Shown here: piece after piece, positions 19,229 through 29,199 of the stretch
How positions within the stretch are numbered: position 1 is the stretch's first letter
Layout: each line of letters begins with the position of its first letter
From: Synechococcus sp. AG-679-D13
Lineage (GTDB): Bacteria; Cyanobacteriota; Cyanobacteriia; PCC-6307; Cyanobiaceae
Reading direction: 5' to 3'
Length of the DNA: 38,718 nt
Assembly (NCBI GenBank): GCA_003210735.1
Contig: QCUM01000019.1
Coordinates: forward strand, 1 to 38,718
Made by a program: the position numbers and the translations under genes
Notes under the pieces: model-generated
Told to the model about the DNA's origin: nothing
Database searches by the model: none
The model's input: only the letters and a program-made list of their open reading frames with translations

Positions 19229-20908
19229 ATGCTTCCCCTCCCGCCGCTCCCCGAGCCCTTGCCGGAGCTGCGCCAGGGACCGTCCGTCAACGGGGAGCGC
19301 ATGTTGATTGGTGGCCAGAAGCTGCGGTCGTCCTGGAGCTGGCAGGGAAGCACTCCCGGTCGTCCACAGCAGCTTTGGCTTCCCCTCGACCTATTGGAGT
19401 CACAACTTGGGTTGCGCCGCATCGAGGGAAAGCTCGAGTGGTTCGGGCGACGCAGGTCCCTGGCCGACATCCCCCAGATCACCCTTGGGGATGAGGTGGG
19501 GCTGGAAGTCGCCGAATGGCTTTTGGCCACAGGGGTCAATCTGCGCCGGAACGGCACTGTGTTGGAGCTAACCCTGCCCAGCGCTCGCCTTCAGAAAATG
19601 CGGCGCGGCAAAGGCAAAACAGCCGACCGGCTGGTGCTGGATCTCGATGCACCTCTGTTGGTTCAACGCCTCGGTGATGACTTGCATCTCGGTCTTCAGC
19701 TCAACCCTGCGCAGGGTCACACCCTTGAAAGGCTGGGGCTTCGCCCACAGCTGCATCGCCATGGCGTGGTCCTGCAGGGTCAGGCCACACGACTGAAGAC
19801 CCTGAGCTTGTCCCAACCGTGGCGACTGGTGCTCGACGGAGTCAAACCAGGCACCTCGGCGACTGCAAGACCACAGACCCTCCACAGTCCGGCCATTGCA
19901 GCCTGGCTGCGTCGCGGTCTTGTGCTCGAGCGCCGCATGCTCAAGGTGGGGGTCAAGCCGCTTGAGCTGGTGCGAGCAGGTGGCGACCTACCGGCGATCG
20001 GCCTGGGGCTGAGGCCACTCACCATGGCCAAGAGTCAGACGGGGCTTCAATTCCTGCCCCAACTAGCCCAGCCAGCAAGAGCGGTGGTAGCAGTGAATGG
20101 CGGCTTCTTTAATCGCATCGTCCAAGTGCCGCTTGGAGCGCTTCGCCTCAATAACCATTGGCTGTCGGGCCCGATCCTCAACCGTGGCGTGATCGCCTGG
20201 AGCAACTCCCGCAAGTTGCACTTCGGTCGTTTGAGGTTGCAGCAAACCCTCTGGATTAAAAACGGGCAACGCCACAGAATCGATCAGCTCAACAGCGGAT
20301 ACGTCCAGCGTGGACTCAGTCGTTACACCCGCGACTGGGGGCCGGTCTATCGCCCACTCAGCGGCCAGGAAGAGGCCCTGCTGATTCGTGACGGCGTCGT
20401 GAGAACTGTCCTTAACAATGATCTCCTCAAGCGGGGTGTCGTGCTTCCTGACCAAGCCGATCTGTTGGTGGCGCGCGGCGGCGCAACCCTGCCTGCCAAA
20501 CCAGGCGATCGGGTGCGAATCAGCAGCGGAAGTCGATCAGGATTGGATCAACCGCAAAACGTGCTGGGGGGCGGGCCGCTGTTGTTACAGAACGGCCGCA
20601 TCGTGCTGAACGGCCGTGCCGAGGGTTTCAGCCCAGACTTTCTGGCCCTGGCGGCCCCACGCACAGTTATCGGGCAAGGCCGAGGCGGCACCTGGCTGTT
20701 GACCTTGCGTGGCATCGGTAGAAGTGGAAGTGGGGCTGGCCCAACGTTGCTCGAAACCGCCCTGGCAGCGAAGCAACTGGGCTTGCGGGACGCGCTGAAT
20801 CTGGATGGAGGCAGCTCGACAACTGTTGTCGCTGGTGGTCGCACCGTGATGACTGGTCGCGGTGGCACGCCGCGGATTCACAACGGGATTGGGCTCGTTC
20901 CGCTCTAA
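19229..20908 (+). CDS. Phosphodiester-glycosidase (NAGPA/DUF2233) family protein (559 aa)
   Basis: The C-terminal half (about residues 285-559) has the NAGPA-domain pattern: VAVNGGFFN, then LNLDGGSSTT and the closing RIHNGIGL. Family members act on sugar phosphodiesters or have unknown exopolysaccharide-related roles. The N-terminal half (about 1-240) has short beta segments with LxWQG and LTLPSARL patterns resembling copper-amine-oxidase-N or AMIN-type secreted domains; this is inference. The predicted N terminus is Pro-rich (MLPLPPLPEP) and shows no signal peptide, odd for a family that usually acts outside the cytoplasm. No other in-frame start upstream is apparent. It is transcribed away from gltB. 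Confidence 0.85.
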   Translation: MLPLPPLPEPLPELRQGPSVNGERMLIGGQKLRSSWSWQGSTPGRPQQLWLPLDLLESQLGLRRIEGKLEWFGRRRSLADIPQITLGDEVGLEVAEWLLATGVNLRRNGTVLELTLPSARLQKMRRGKGKTADRLVLDLDAPLLVQRLGDDLHLGLQLNPAQGHTLERLGLRPQLHRHGVVLQGQATRLKTLSLSQPWRLVLDGVKPGTSATARPQTLHSPAIAAWLRRGLVLERRMLKVGVKPLELVRAGGDLPAIGLGLRPLTMAKSQTGLQFLPQLAQPARAVVAVNGGFFNRIVQVPLGALRLNNHWLSGPILNRGVIAWSNSRKLHFGRLRLQQTLWIKNGQRHRIDQLNSGYVQRGLSRYTRDWGPVYRPLSGQEEALLIRDGVVRTVLNNDLLKRGVVLPDQADLLVARGGATLPAKPGDRVRISSGSRSGLDQPQNVLGGGPLLLQNGRIVLNGRAEGFSPDFLALAAPRTVIGQGRGGTWLLTLRGIGRSGSGAGPTLLETALAAKQLGLRDALNLDGGSSTTVVAGGRTVMTGRGGTPRIHNGIGLVPL

Positions 20909-20945
20909 ACGCCTGTCACGATGATGCGCGACTCCATGGACGTTC

Positions 20946-21272
20946 ATGGCCGCCAACCTGCGCCTCACCACCGCCGCCGCCGCCGAATTGGGACGTCAGG
21001 CCGCCGCGGCCGGCACACCGGGGGAAATGCACCTGGAACTTCTGCCGGGCGAATGCGCTGATCATTCGATTCGCATTCGCGCCGGCCATCTGGCCGGGGT
21101 GCCCATCGCCAGAGCCGATGGGATGACGCTGCATGCCCAATCCAACCAACTGAAGCAGCTCGAGGGCCTCTGTCTCGATTACCGAGGCGATCTCAGCGGC
21201 GGTGGTTTTCTGATCCGCAGCAGCGATGGTGTGACTCCCTGCACCTGCGGAAGTTCATTCAGTCGTTCCTGA
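20946..21272 (+). CDS. HesB/IscA-like (A-type Fe-S carrier) domain protein, divergent (108 aa)
   Basis: It ends with the family signature CTCGSSFS (CXC motif near residues 99-101), preceded by GGGFLIRSSDG, the usual strand before it. A third cysteine (GEC, residue 37) sits about where A-type carriers have their first ligand, but the surrounding canonical GGCSG sequence is not conserved. A-type carriers bind and transfer Fe-S clusters or iron. The central part is more hydrophilic and less typical, so this may be a specialised paralogue. It lies 37 bases after the 19229-20908 gene and 72 bases before rpsL. The start is the ATG at 20946. Confidence 0.78.
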   Translation: MAANLRLTTAAAAELGRQAAAAGTPGEMHLELLPGECADHSIRIRAGHLAGVPIARADGMTLHAQSNQLKQLEGLCLDYRGDLSGGGFLIRSSDGVTPCTCGSSFSRS

Positions 21273-21312
21273 GCAGGACCATCAACCGGTATCGTGGCGA
21301 ATTGTCGAATCT

Positions 21313-21340
21313 GGTCGGAGCGTCCGGCCGCTCACCGACC
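21313..21340 (+). promoter_or_regulatory. Hairpin in the rpsL leader
   Basis: Arms GGTCGG (21313-21318) and CCGACC (21335-21340) with an inner extension AGCG/CGCT, a 6-base loop and a 2-base bulge. It ends 4 bases before the rpsL start codon, where a ribosome-binding site would normally lie. No U-tract follows. It could be a translational control element. Confidence 0.45.
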
Positions 21341-21344
21341 CTCG

Positions 21345-21719
21345 ATGCCAACCATCCAACAGCTGATCCGCACTGAGCGTTCACGCCTCAAGGCCAAAAC
21401 GAAATCCCCGGCCCTGAAAGCTTGTCCCGAGCGCCGCGGTGTCTGCACCCGCGTCTACACCTCCACGCCGAAAAAGCCCAATTCGGCGCTGCGCAAGGTG
21501 GCTCGTGTGCGTCTCACCTCCGGTTTTGAGGTGACTGCCTACATCGGTGGCATCGGTCACAACCTGCAGGAGCACTCAGTGGTGTTGCTCCGAGGCGGTC
21601 GTGTGAAGGATCTTCCCGGAGTTCGATATCACATCATCCGCGGAACGCTGGACACCGCCGGCGTGAAGGATCGGCGTCAATCCCGGTCCAAATACGGCGC
21701 CAAGGCTCCGAAGGAGTGA
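21345..21719 (+). CDS. rpsL: 30S ribosomal protein S12
   Basis: Decoding-centre protein of the small ribosomal subunit. The start at 21345 gives MPTIQQLIR and the usual 124 residues; an in-frame codon at 21294 would add 17 nonconserved residues. Visible conserved stretches are [31 protein letters not shown] and KDLPGVRYH, which include the lysines known for streptomycin effects. First gene of the str cluster (rpsL-rpsG-fusA-tuf-rpsJ). It has no Shine-Dalgarno sequence; a hairpin occupies the leader instead. Confidence 0.99.
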   Translation: MPTIQQLIRTERSRLKAKTKSPALKACPERRGVCTRVYTSTPKKPNSALRKVARVRLTSGFEVTAYIGGIGHNLQEHSVVLLRGGRVKDLPGVRYHIIRGTLDTAGVKDRRQSRSKYGAKAPKE

Positions 21720-21773
21720 TTCCTTCCTGAACAACGTTCAACACCCTCTCCCTTACCAACGAACTGAGCTCCG

Positions 21774-22244
21774 ATGTCCCGCCGTAATGCCGCTGAAAAG
21801 CGCCCGATTCTTCCTGATCCGCAGTTCAACAGCCGTCTGGCCACGATGATGGTGGCTCGGCTGATGCAGCACGGCAAGAAATCAACGGCTCAGCGCATCC
21901 TGTCCGACGCCTTCGGACTGATCAACGAGCGCACCGGTGGTGACCCTCTGGAGCTGTTTGAAACAGCGGTGAAAAACGCCACACCTCTGGTTGAAGTTCG
22001 CGCACGTCGTGTGGGTGGTGCCACCTACCAGGTGCCGATGGAAGTGCGCCAGGAGCGTGGAACAGCCATGGCCCTGCGCTGGCTCGTGAGCTTCTCCCGC
22101 GCCCGTAACGGCCGCAGCATGGCCCAGAAACTCGCCGGTGAGCTGATGGACGCCGCCAATGAGGCTGGCAGCGCAGTTCGCAAGCGCGAAGAAACCCACA
22201 AGATGGCTGAAGCCAACAAGGCTTTCGCCCATTACCGCTATTGA
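21774..22244 (+). CDS. rpsG: 30S ribosomal protein S7
   Basis: The primary 16S rRNA-binding protein that organises the head of the small subunit. The 156 residues match the bacterial length. Typical segments are [27 protein letters not shown] and [10 protein letters not shown]. It follows rpsL by 54 bases. In enteric bacteria S7 represses its own operon by binding the rpsL-rpsG spacer; the spacer here contains only a very short GAAC/GTTC repeat, so that mechanism is not obvious from the sequence. Confidence 0.99.
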   Translation: MSRRNAAEKRPILPDPQFNSRLATMMVARLMQHGKKSTAQRILSDAFGLINERTGGDPLELFETAVKNATPLVEVRARRVGGATYQVPMEVRQERGTAMALRWLVSFSRARNGRSMAQKLAGELMDAANEAGSAVRKREETHKMAEANKAFAHYRY

Positions 22245-22325
22245 TCTCCGGCAGGCCAGCCCGGACACCATCGATGTTCACAGCTGGCTTGTAGAGTCTC
22301 ACCCGCCTTTTAACGCCTCAACCCC

Positions 22326-22329
22326 GGAG
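22326..22329 (+). promoter_or_regulatory. Ribosome-binding site of fusA
   Basis: GGAG seven bases before the GTG at 22337. It supports the GTG start codon. Confidence 0.7.
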
Positions 22330-22336
22330 AATTCCT

Positions 22337-24412
22337 GTGGCTCGCGACTTCCCCCTGGAACGCGTCAGAAATATCGGTATTGCCGCACACATTGATGCCG
22401 GCAAAACCACCACCACCGAGCGCATCCTCTTTTATTCGGGTGTTGTTCACAAGATCGGTGAGGTGCATGACGGCGCCGCCGTGACCGACTGGATGGCCCA
22501 GGAGCGTGAACGGGGTATCACCATCACCGCTGCTGCCATCTCCACGGCATGGCAGGACCACCGGATCAACATCATTGATACTCCGGGCCACGTCGACTTC
22601 ACCATCGAAGTTGAGCGCTCCATGCGTGTTCTCGATGGTGTGATCGCGGTGTTCTGCGCTGTTGGTGGCGTTCAGCCCCAGTCTGAAACCGTCTGGCGCC
22701 AAGCCGATCGCTATTCCGTTCCGCGGATGGTGTTCGTCAACAAGATGGACCGCACGGGAGCCGACTTCCTCAAAGTGCATGGCCAGATCAAGGATCGCCT
22801 GAAAGCGAATGCCATTCCTATCCAGTTGCCAATCGGTGCGGAAGGCGAACTCAGCGGCATCATCGATCTGGTTTCCAATAAGGCCTACATCTATAAAAAC
22901 GACCTCGGCACTGATATCGAGGAAGCGGCTGTGCCAGCAGATATGGCCGACGAGGTGGCCGAGTGGCGTTCAACCTTGATGGAGACCGTCGCTGAAACCG
23001 ATGAAGCCCTGATTGAGAAATTCCTCGAATCAGGTGAGCTGAGCATTGAAGAGCTGAAGAAGGGAATCAGAGAAGGTGTGCTCAAGCACGGACTGGTTCC
23101 AGTGCTCTGTGGCTCGGCTTTCAAAAACAAAGGTGTGCAGCTGGTGCTCGATGCCGTCATCGACTACCTGCCTGCTCCAATCGACGTTCCACCCATCCAG
23201 GGGATCCTCCCCGACGGTTCGGAAGCGGTTCGCCCCTCCGACGACAGCGCACCCTTCAGTGCCCTGGCGTTCAAGGTCATGGCTGACCCCTACGGAAAGC
23301 TCACCTTCGTTCGGATGTACTCCGGAATTCTTGAGAAGGGCAGCTACGTCCTCAACTCCACCAAGGACGAAAAGGAGCGCATCTCCCGTCTTGTGGTGCT
23401 GAAGGCTGATGACCGTGAAGAAGTGGATGCTCTGCGAGCCGGCGACCTCGGCGCTGTGCTTGGCCTAAAAAACACCACCACAGGCGACACCCTCTGCACG
23501 CAGGACGATCCAATCGTTCTCGAGACCCTGTTCATTCCCGAACCGGTGATCTCCGTCGCCGTGGAGCCCAAGACCAAGGGCGACATGGAGAAACTCTCCA
23601 AAGCTCTCGTTTCTTTGGCCGAGGAAGACCCCACGTTCCGTGTCAACACGGATGCCGAAACCGGCCAGACAGTGATCGCCGGTATGGGCGAACTTCACCT
23701 GGAAATCCTGGTGGACCGCATGCTGCGCGAGTTCAAGGTGGAAGCCAACATCGGCGCGCCTCAGGTGTCCTATCGCGAAACCATTCGCGGTTCCGCCGGT
23801 GGCGAAGGCAAGTTCTCTCGCCAGACCGGTGGTAAGGGTCAGTACGGCCACGTTGTGATCGAAATGGAGCCTGGTGAACCCGGCTCCGGCTTCGTATTCG
23901 TCAACAAAATTGTGGGCGGTATCGTTCCCAAGGAATACATCAAGCCCGCGGAACAGGGCATGAAAGAGACCTGCGAATCCGGTGTGATCGCCGGATATCC
24001 TCTGATCGATGTGAAATGCACGATGGTGCATGGCTCCTATCACGATGTCGACTCTTCGGAGATGGCCTTCAAGATCGCCGGATCCATGGCCTTCAAAGAC
24101 GGCGTCAAGAAGTGCAACCCCGTACTGCTTGAGCCGATGATGAAGGTCGAGGTCGAGGTCCCCGAGGATTTCCTCGGCTCGATCATCGGCGACCTGTCTT
24201 CCCGTCGAGGACAGGTTGAGGGCCAGTCGGTTGACGACGGCACGTCCAAGATTTCGGCCAAGGTTCCTCTGGCCGAGATGTTCGGATACGCCACCGAGCT
24301 CCGTTCCATGACCCAGGGTCGGGGCATCTTCTCGATGGAATTCGACAATTACGCCGAAGTTCCTCGCAATGTGGCCGAGGCCATCATCTCCAAGAATCAG
24401 GGCAATTCCTGA
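22337..24412 (+). CDS. fusA: Translation elongation factor G
   Basis: GTPase that drives ribosomal translocation and, with RRF, ribosome recycling. It has 691 residues from a GTG start with a good ribosome-binding site. G-domain motifs are AHIDAGKT (17-24), DTPGH and NKMD. The later EF-G domains II-V follow, with GMGELHLE and the domain V segment RRGQVEG near the C terminus. Length and domain order are normal. It is separated from rpsG by 92 bases that include an imperfect stem (22253-22260 with 22283-22290). Confidence 0.99.
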   Translation: MARDFPLERVRNIGIAAHIDAGKTTTTERILFYSGVVHKIGEVHDGAAVTDWMAQERERGITITAAAISTAWQDHRINIIDTPGHVDFTIEVERSMRVLDGVIAVFCAVGGVQPQSETVWRQADRYSVPRMVFVNKMDRTGADFLKVHGQIKDRLKANAIPIQLPIGAEGELSGIIDLVSNKAYIYKNDLGTDIEEAAVPADMADEVAEWRSTLMETVAETDEALIEKFLESGELSIEELKKGIREGVLKHGLVPVLCGSAFKNKGVQLVLDAVIDYLPAPIDVPPIQGILPDGSEAVRPSDDSAPFSALAFKVMADPYGKLTFVRMYSGILEKGSYVLNSTKDEKERISRLVVLKADDREEVDALRAGDLGAVLGLKNTTTGDTLCTQDDPIVLETLFIPEPVISVAVEPKTKGDMEKLSKALVSLAEEDPTFRVNTDAETGQTVIAGMGELHLEILVDRMLREFKVEANIGAPQVSYRETIRGSAGGEGKFSRQTGGKGQYGHVVIEMEPGEPGSGFVFVNKIVGGIVPKEYIKPAEQGMKETCESGVIAGYPLIDVKCTMVHGSYHDVDSSEMAFKIAGSMAFKDGVKKCNPVLLEPMMKVEVEVPEDFLGSIIGDLSSRRGQVEGQSVDDGTSKISAKVPLAEMFGYATELRSMTQGRGIFSMEFDNYAEVPRNVAEAIISKNQGNS

Positions 24413-24456
24413 TCTCTACACTCCTCCAAATCCAACCCTCGATTCTTTAAAAACCC

Positions 24457-25656
<1,200 letters not shown>

Positions 25657-25682
25657 TCACCCTGAGCTGACTGCACGATTGT

Positions 25683-25714
25683 GGGGATGGGTGAGGCCTG
25701 GGCCTCCCATCCCC
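25683..25714 (+). terminator. Strong hairpin between tuf and rpsJ (partial terminator or processing site)
   Basis: GGGGATGG (25683-25690) pairs with CCATCCCC (25707-25714), followed after a two-base bulge by GAGGC/GCCTC around a 4-base loop. Downstream is only moderately T-rich (TACATTTGATTT), so termination may be incomplete. It would lower rpsJ expression relative to tuf or stabilise the tuf mRNA end. Confidence 0.55.
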
Positions 25715-25781
25715 TACATTTGATTTGAACCTCGACAACTGAATCCAGGGCGCCCTTGAGCATCCTGTACCCCGATTTCTT

Positions 25782-26102
25782 ATGTCCACTGCCATCGCTC
25801 AGCAGAAGATCCGCATCCGCCTGAAGGCGTTTGACCGTCGCATGCTTGATCTTTCCTGCGACAAGATCATTGATACTGCCGATCAGACCGCTGCTACAGC
25901 GATCGGGCCCATTCCTCTCCCCACCAAGCGCAAAATTTATTGCGTACTGCGTTCCCCTCACGTGGATAAAGACTCCCGGGAACACTTCGAAACCCGTACT
26001 CACCGTCGGATCATCGACATTTACAGCCCTTCCGCGAAGACGATCGACGCACTGATGAAGCTCGATCTCCCCAGTGGTGTGGACATCGAAGTCAAGCTCT
26101 GA
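25782..26102 (+). CDS. rpsJ: 30S ribosomal protein S10
   Basis: Small-subunit head protein, also the NusE partner in transcription antitermination. It has 106 residues, with [20 protein letters not shown] and [11 protein letters not shown] typical of the family. In cyanobacteria and some plastids rpsJ follows tuf rather than leading the S10 operon, as here. The 125-base spacer after tuf contains the hairpin at 25683-25714. No clear Shine-Dalgarno sequence is seen. Confidence 0.98.
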   Translation: MSTAIAQQKIRIRLKAFDRRMLDLSCDKIIDTADQTAATAIGPIPLPTKRKIYCVLRSPHVDKDSREHFETRTHRRIIDIYSPSAKTIDALMKLDLPSGVDIEVKL

Positions 26103-26158
26103 TCCCTTCGCTCCGTAGGCTCACTTCCTAGGATCAAGTCACACTCTGCACGGCGTCC

Positions 26159-26809
26159 GTGTCCGATTTCTCCGTCAGGGAACTTCCCCTGTTCCCCCTG
26201 CCGGACGTCGTGCTTTTCCCGCAGCAATTGCTTCCGCTGCATATTTTTGAATCTCGCTATCGGATGTTGCTCCAGTCGGTTCTGGAGACCGACAAGCGCT
26301 TTGGAATCGTGCGCATCAATCCAGAGAACGGTCAGATGGCCGAGATCGGTTGTTGTGCCGAGGTTTTGCAGCACCAGACCACAGAAGATGGACGCAGCTA
26401 CATCGTCAGCCTTGGGCAGCAGCGCTTCCGTGTGCTCAACATCACCCGGGAAACGCCGTTCCGCAGTGCAATGGTGAGTTGGATGGAAGACGACACCATT
26501 GAGGATCTCAGCGATCTGCATGGCCTCAGCGACAGCGTCGGTTCGGCCTTGAAGGACGTCTTTGCGCTGACTGCCAAATTGCAGAATCGTGAACTGGACG
26601 TTCCGGACGACATCCCCGATCTCCCTCGCGAACTGTCCTTCTGGATCGGTGCACACCTGGACAACCGCGCCGCGGCCGAACAACAGGCACTGCTCGAGCT
26701 GACTGACACCCGCCAACGACTGGAACGCCAGTTCGAGATGCTGGATCACACGCGTCGTCAGCTGGCGGCTCGCACTGTGCTGATGGATCTCAAGGAGCAG
26801 GACGTCTGA
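26159..26809 (+). CDS. Lon N-terminal (substrate-binding) domain protein without protease domain (216 aa)
   Basis: It resembles the N-terminal domain of Lon protease: ELPLFPLPDVVLFPQQLLPLH at the start, then FESRYRMLL and GTxC-like Gly/Cys turns. A helical, Gln/Glu/Arg-rich tail (about 170-216) follows. There is no AAA+ or Ser-Lys protease domain, so it is a stand-alone LON-domain protein; these are common but their function is unclear. The start is GTG at 26159. Its stop codon overlaps the start of the next gene by one base (TGATG), which suggests translational coupling with the methyltransferase. Confidence 0.88.
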   Translation: MSDFSVRELPLFPLPDVVLFPQQLLPLHIFESRYRMLLQSVLETDKRFGIVRINPENGQMAEIGCCAEVLQHQTTEDGRSYIVSLGQQRFRVLNITRETPFRSAMVSWMEDDTIEDLSDLHGLSDSVGSALKDVFALTAKLQNRELDVPDDIPDLPRELSFWIGAHLDNRAAAEQQALLELTDTRQRLERQFEMLDHTRRQLAARTVLMDLKEQDV

Positions 26810-27738
26810 TGCTGGCCGGTTTGTTATTGATCTCAGGGGCTGCTGCCGCGACAGCACTGCTCATCTGGGTCAGGGAAGAGCGCCGTTATGAGTCGGCCGA
26901 AACTGTGGCTGCCGCCTATGACGCCTGGACGGATGATCGCCTTTTGGAACGGCTTTGGGGTGAGCACGTGCACCTCGGTCATTACGGGGAGCCCACGCAA
27001 CCAACCGACTTCCGTCAGGCCAAAGAGGCCTTCGTGCACGAGCTGGTGCGCTGGAGCGGACTGGACCAACTACCTGCAGGGAGCCGTGTGCTCGATGTGG
27101 GATGCGGCATCGGTGGAAGCGCTCGCATCTTGGCTCGCGACTACGGCTTCGATGTGCTGGGTGTAAGCATCAGCCCTGCCCAGATTCGCCGGGCCACCGA
27201 ACTCACACCCGATGGCCTCAACTGTCGCTTCGCGGTGATGGATGCCCTGGATCTTCAGCTGAGCGATCAACAGTTCGATGCGGTGTGGACCGTCGAAGCG
27301 GGGCCTCATATGCCCGACAAACAGCGCTTTGCCGATGAATTGCTGCGAGTGCTGCGACCAGGGGGCTGCCTGGCGGTAGCGGACTGGAACCGTCGGGATC
27401 CTGTGGATGGTGCGATGAATGGGCGGGAGCGCTGGGTGATGCGGCAGCTCCTGCATCAGTGGGCTCACCCGGAATTCGCCAGCATCCGTGGTTTTGCGGC
27501 GAACCTCGAAGCGAGCCCACATTGCAAAGGGAGCATCAGCACTGGTGATTGGAGTGTGGCAACGCTCCCCTCCTGGATCGATTCGATCGTGGAAGGCATC
27601 AGGCGCCCCAGGGCAGTTCTTGGGCTTGGCCCCAAAGCGGTTCTCCAGGGTCTGCGGGAAACACCCACCCTGCTGTTGATGCATTGGGCCTTCGCCACAG
27701 GCTTAATGCAGTTCGGTGTATTCCGCTTCAACCGCTGA
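26809..27738 (+). CDS. MPBQ/MSBQ-type methyltransferase (prenylquinone synthesis, Synechocystis Sll0418-like)
   Basis: A SAM-dependent methyltransferase that by family methylates 2-methyl-6-phytyl- and solanesyl-benzoquinols, giving precursors of tocopherol and plastoquinone. It has 309 residues: one N-terminal membrane anchor (LAGLLLISGAAAATALLIW), then WGEHVHLGHYG, the SAM site VLDVGCGIGG near residue 95, VSISPAQIRRATELTP and VEAGPHMPDK. The layout and motifs match my memory of Synechocystis Sll0418 closely. Gamma-tocopherol methyltransferase is a close relative and cannot be fully excluded, but the N-terminal anchor favours the MPBQ type. It overlaps the Lon-N gene by one base and the tail of pheA by 11 bases (convergent). 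Confidence 0.88.
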   Translation: MLAGLLLISGAAAATALLIWVREERRYESAETVAAAYDAWTDDRLLERLWGEHVHLGHYGEPTQPTDFRQAKEAFVHELVRWSGLDQLPAGSRVLDVGCGIGGSARILARDYGFDVLGVSISPAQIRRATELTPDGLNCRFAVMDALDLQLSDQQFDAVWTVEAGPHMPDKQRFADELLRVLRPGGCLAVADWNRRDPVDGAMNGRERWVMRQLLHQWAHPEFASIRGFAANLEASPHCKGSISTGDWSVATLPSWIDSIVEGIRRPRAVLGLGPKAVLQGLRETPTLLLMHWAFATGLMQFGVFRFNR

Positions 27739-28573
27739 AGGTTTCGCCACTGGGATAAGCCCCGAAATTGGCCAGATGCTCGCAAAGAGGTGTCAACGCC
27801 AGCACGAGCAGCTCAAGTGCCTGGGGTTGATCGGATGGAAGTTCCACATCCACAAAGAACAGATACTCACCCAACTCCCGCTTGGAGGGCCGCGATTCAA
27901 TCCGACTCATGTTGAGCCCCTGCTCAGCGATGCAAGCCAAAGCCTCCTGCAAGGCACCGGGTGCGTTGCGATGAAGTGAGAAGGCGAGACTCGCGATATC
28001 CCCATGCTGAAGGCGCTCTCCGCGCTGCAACAACAGAAAACGGGTGCAGTTACCGGAGACATCATTCACCGGGTAAGCCAGTTCTTCCAGACCGTGCTCC
28101 TGCATCGCCTGGCGTGATGCGATCGCAGCCCGGAAGCGGCTCCCCACCACCATGCGTGCCGCCTCGGCCGTGGATGACGTTGGCAGCTGAAGCGCCTGAG
28201 GCAGATGCTTCGCCAACCAACCGGCACACTGCGCCAAAGCCTGGGGGTGGGACAACACCTCTGTGACCTCTTTCAGAGCTCCGGCACTGCCGAGCAGTGC
28301 ATGGCGAATCGGAAGCACCAAGGCGCGGCGAATGCAGAGATCCGGATGCGCCCAAAGGGCATCCAGGGTTGCCGTTACGCCTCCTTCAACAGAGTTTTCC
28401 ACTGGAACCACAGCTGCGCAGCAATCGCCTTCGGCCAATCGCTCCACCACAGAACGAAGGCCAACACAGGGAACCAACTCCACCTCAGTCCAGGCCTCCT
28501 GCTCCACCAAAACAAGGGTCGCCTGCTCGCCATAGGTCCCTGCTGGGCCGAGATGGGCGATGCGGGTGGGCAT
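27728..28573 (-). CDS. pheA: Prephenate dehydratase
   Basis: Converts prephenate to phenylpyruvate in phenylalanine synthesis. The 281 residues run from the ATG at 28573; a TTG just before it (28576) would add one residue. The dehydratase domain begins with HLGPAGTYGEQA, has VPVENSVEGGV, and carries the catalytic NCTRF motif near residue 180. A C-terminal ACT domain follows with PGAL and ESRPSK, the typical phenylalanine-binding elements, so feedback inhibition is likely. There is no chorismate mutase domain. It is divergent from the DUF1997 gene and convergent with the methyltransferase (11-base overlap). Confidence 0.97.
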   Translation of the reverse strand: MPTRIAHLGPAGTYGEQATLVLVEQEAWTEVELVPCVGLRSVVERLAEGDCCAAVVPVENSVEGGVTATLDALWAHPDLCIRRALVLPIRHALLGSAGALKEVTEVLSHPQALAQCAGWLAKHLPQALQLPTSSTAEAARMVVGSRFRAAIASRQAMQEHGLEELAYPVNDVSGNCTRFLLLQRGERLQHGDIASLAFSLHRNAPGALQEALACIAEQGLNMSRIESRPSKRELGEYLFFVDVELPSDQPQALELLVLALTPLCEHLANFGAYPSGETFSG

Positions 28574-28623
28574 CAAATGCAGTTAGGGCACTGGATAGGA
28601 TCATGCCGTGTCGGGAGATGGTC

Positions 28624-29199
28624 ATGCCTCTGGCCTTCAGTGCCGGTCAGCGCCTCGATCTCCCCGTTGATCGCAACCATCAACATTTGGCGGCCTATCT
28701 CCAACAGGAGGAACGGGTGGTCGAGGCACTGCTGGATGCCCGCCAACTCACAAAACTGGGGCCCGGCACCTACCGCTACACCGTGACCAGCCTTCAGGTG
28801 TTTCAACTGCAGGTGAAACCTGTGGTCTCTCTTCAGGTCCATACGGACAAGGGCTCGATACACATGCGAGCACTCGACTGTGACCTCGAAGGACTCGGAG
28901 TCGTTCAGGATTTCAGCCTCACCCTGGATGCCACCCTCATCTGCGACGCCCATGGCCTGAGCGGTGATGCGCGGCTGGACGTTCAGGTCAGTCAACCCCC
29001 GCTGCTCAAGTTGATTCCCCGCAAGGCTTTGGAGAAAACCGGCGAATCGCTTCTGGGTGGGATCCTCCTGGGGATCAAAACCCGCGTCGGACAGCAACTG
29101 ATGACGGACTTCCGAGCCTGGGTCAGAACCGCAAACCCGACCGAGTTATCCCAACAGGCGTCTGAGGAATGTGCGACGGTGCAAAACCGTCGGGCCTGA
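28624..29199 (+). CDS. DUF1997 family protein (191 aa)
   Basis: A soluble cyanobacterial/plastid-type protein of unknown role. It shows alternating strands ([33 protein letters not shown]) that could form a START-like or lipocalin-like cup, and an amphipathic C-terminal segment [21 protein letters not shown]. The start is ATG 28624, chosen because GGAG stands six bases upstream (28614-28617); the ATG at 28618 is too close to that site. An in-frame opening reaches back to 28297 inside pheA and is not coding. The 3' end overlaps the tail of rnhB by 54 bases. Confidence 0.85.
   Translation: MPLAFSAGQRLDLPVDRNHQHLAAYLQQEERVVEALLDARQLTKLGPGTYRYTVTSLQVFQLQVKPVVSLQVHTDKGSIHMRALDCDLEGLGVVQDFSLTLDATLICDAHGLSGDARLDVQVSQPPLLKLIPRKALEKTGESLLGGILLGIKTRVGQQLMTDFRAWVRTANPTELSQQASEECATVQNRRA

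Noticed and set aside
28297..28623. A longer start for the DUF1997 protein
   Set aside because: It is antisense to pheA, and a ribosome-binding site stands at the correct distance from the ATG at 28624.
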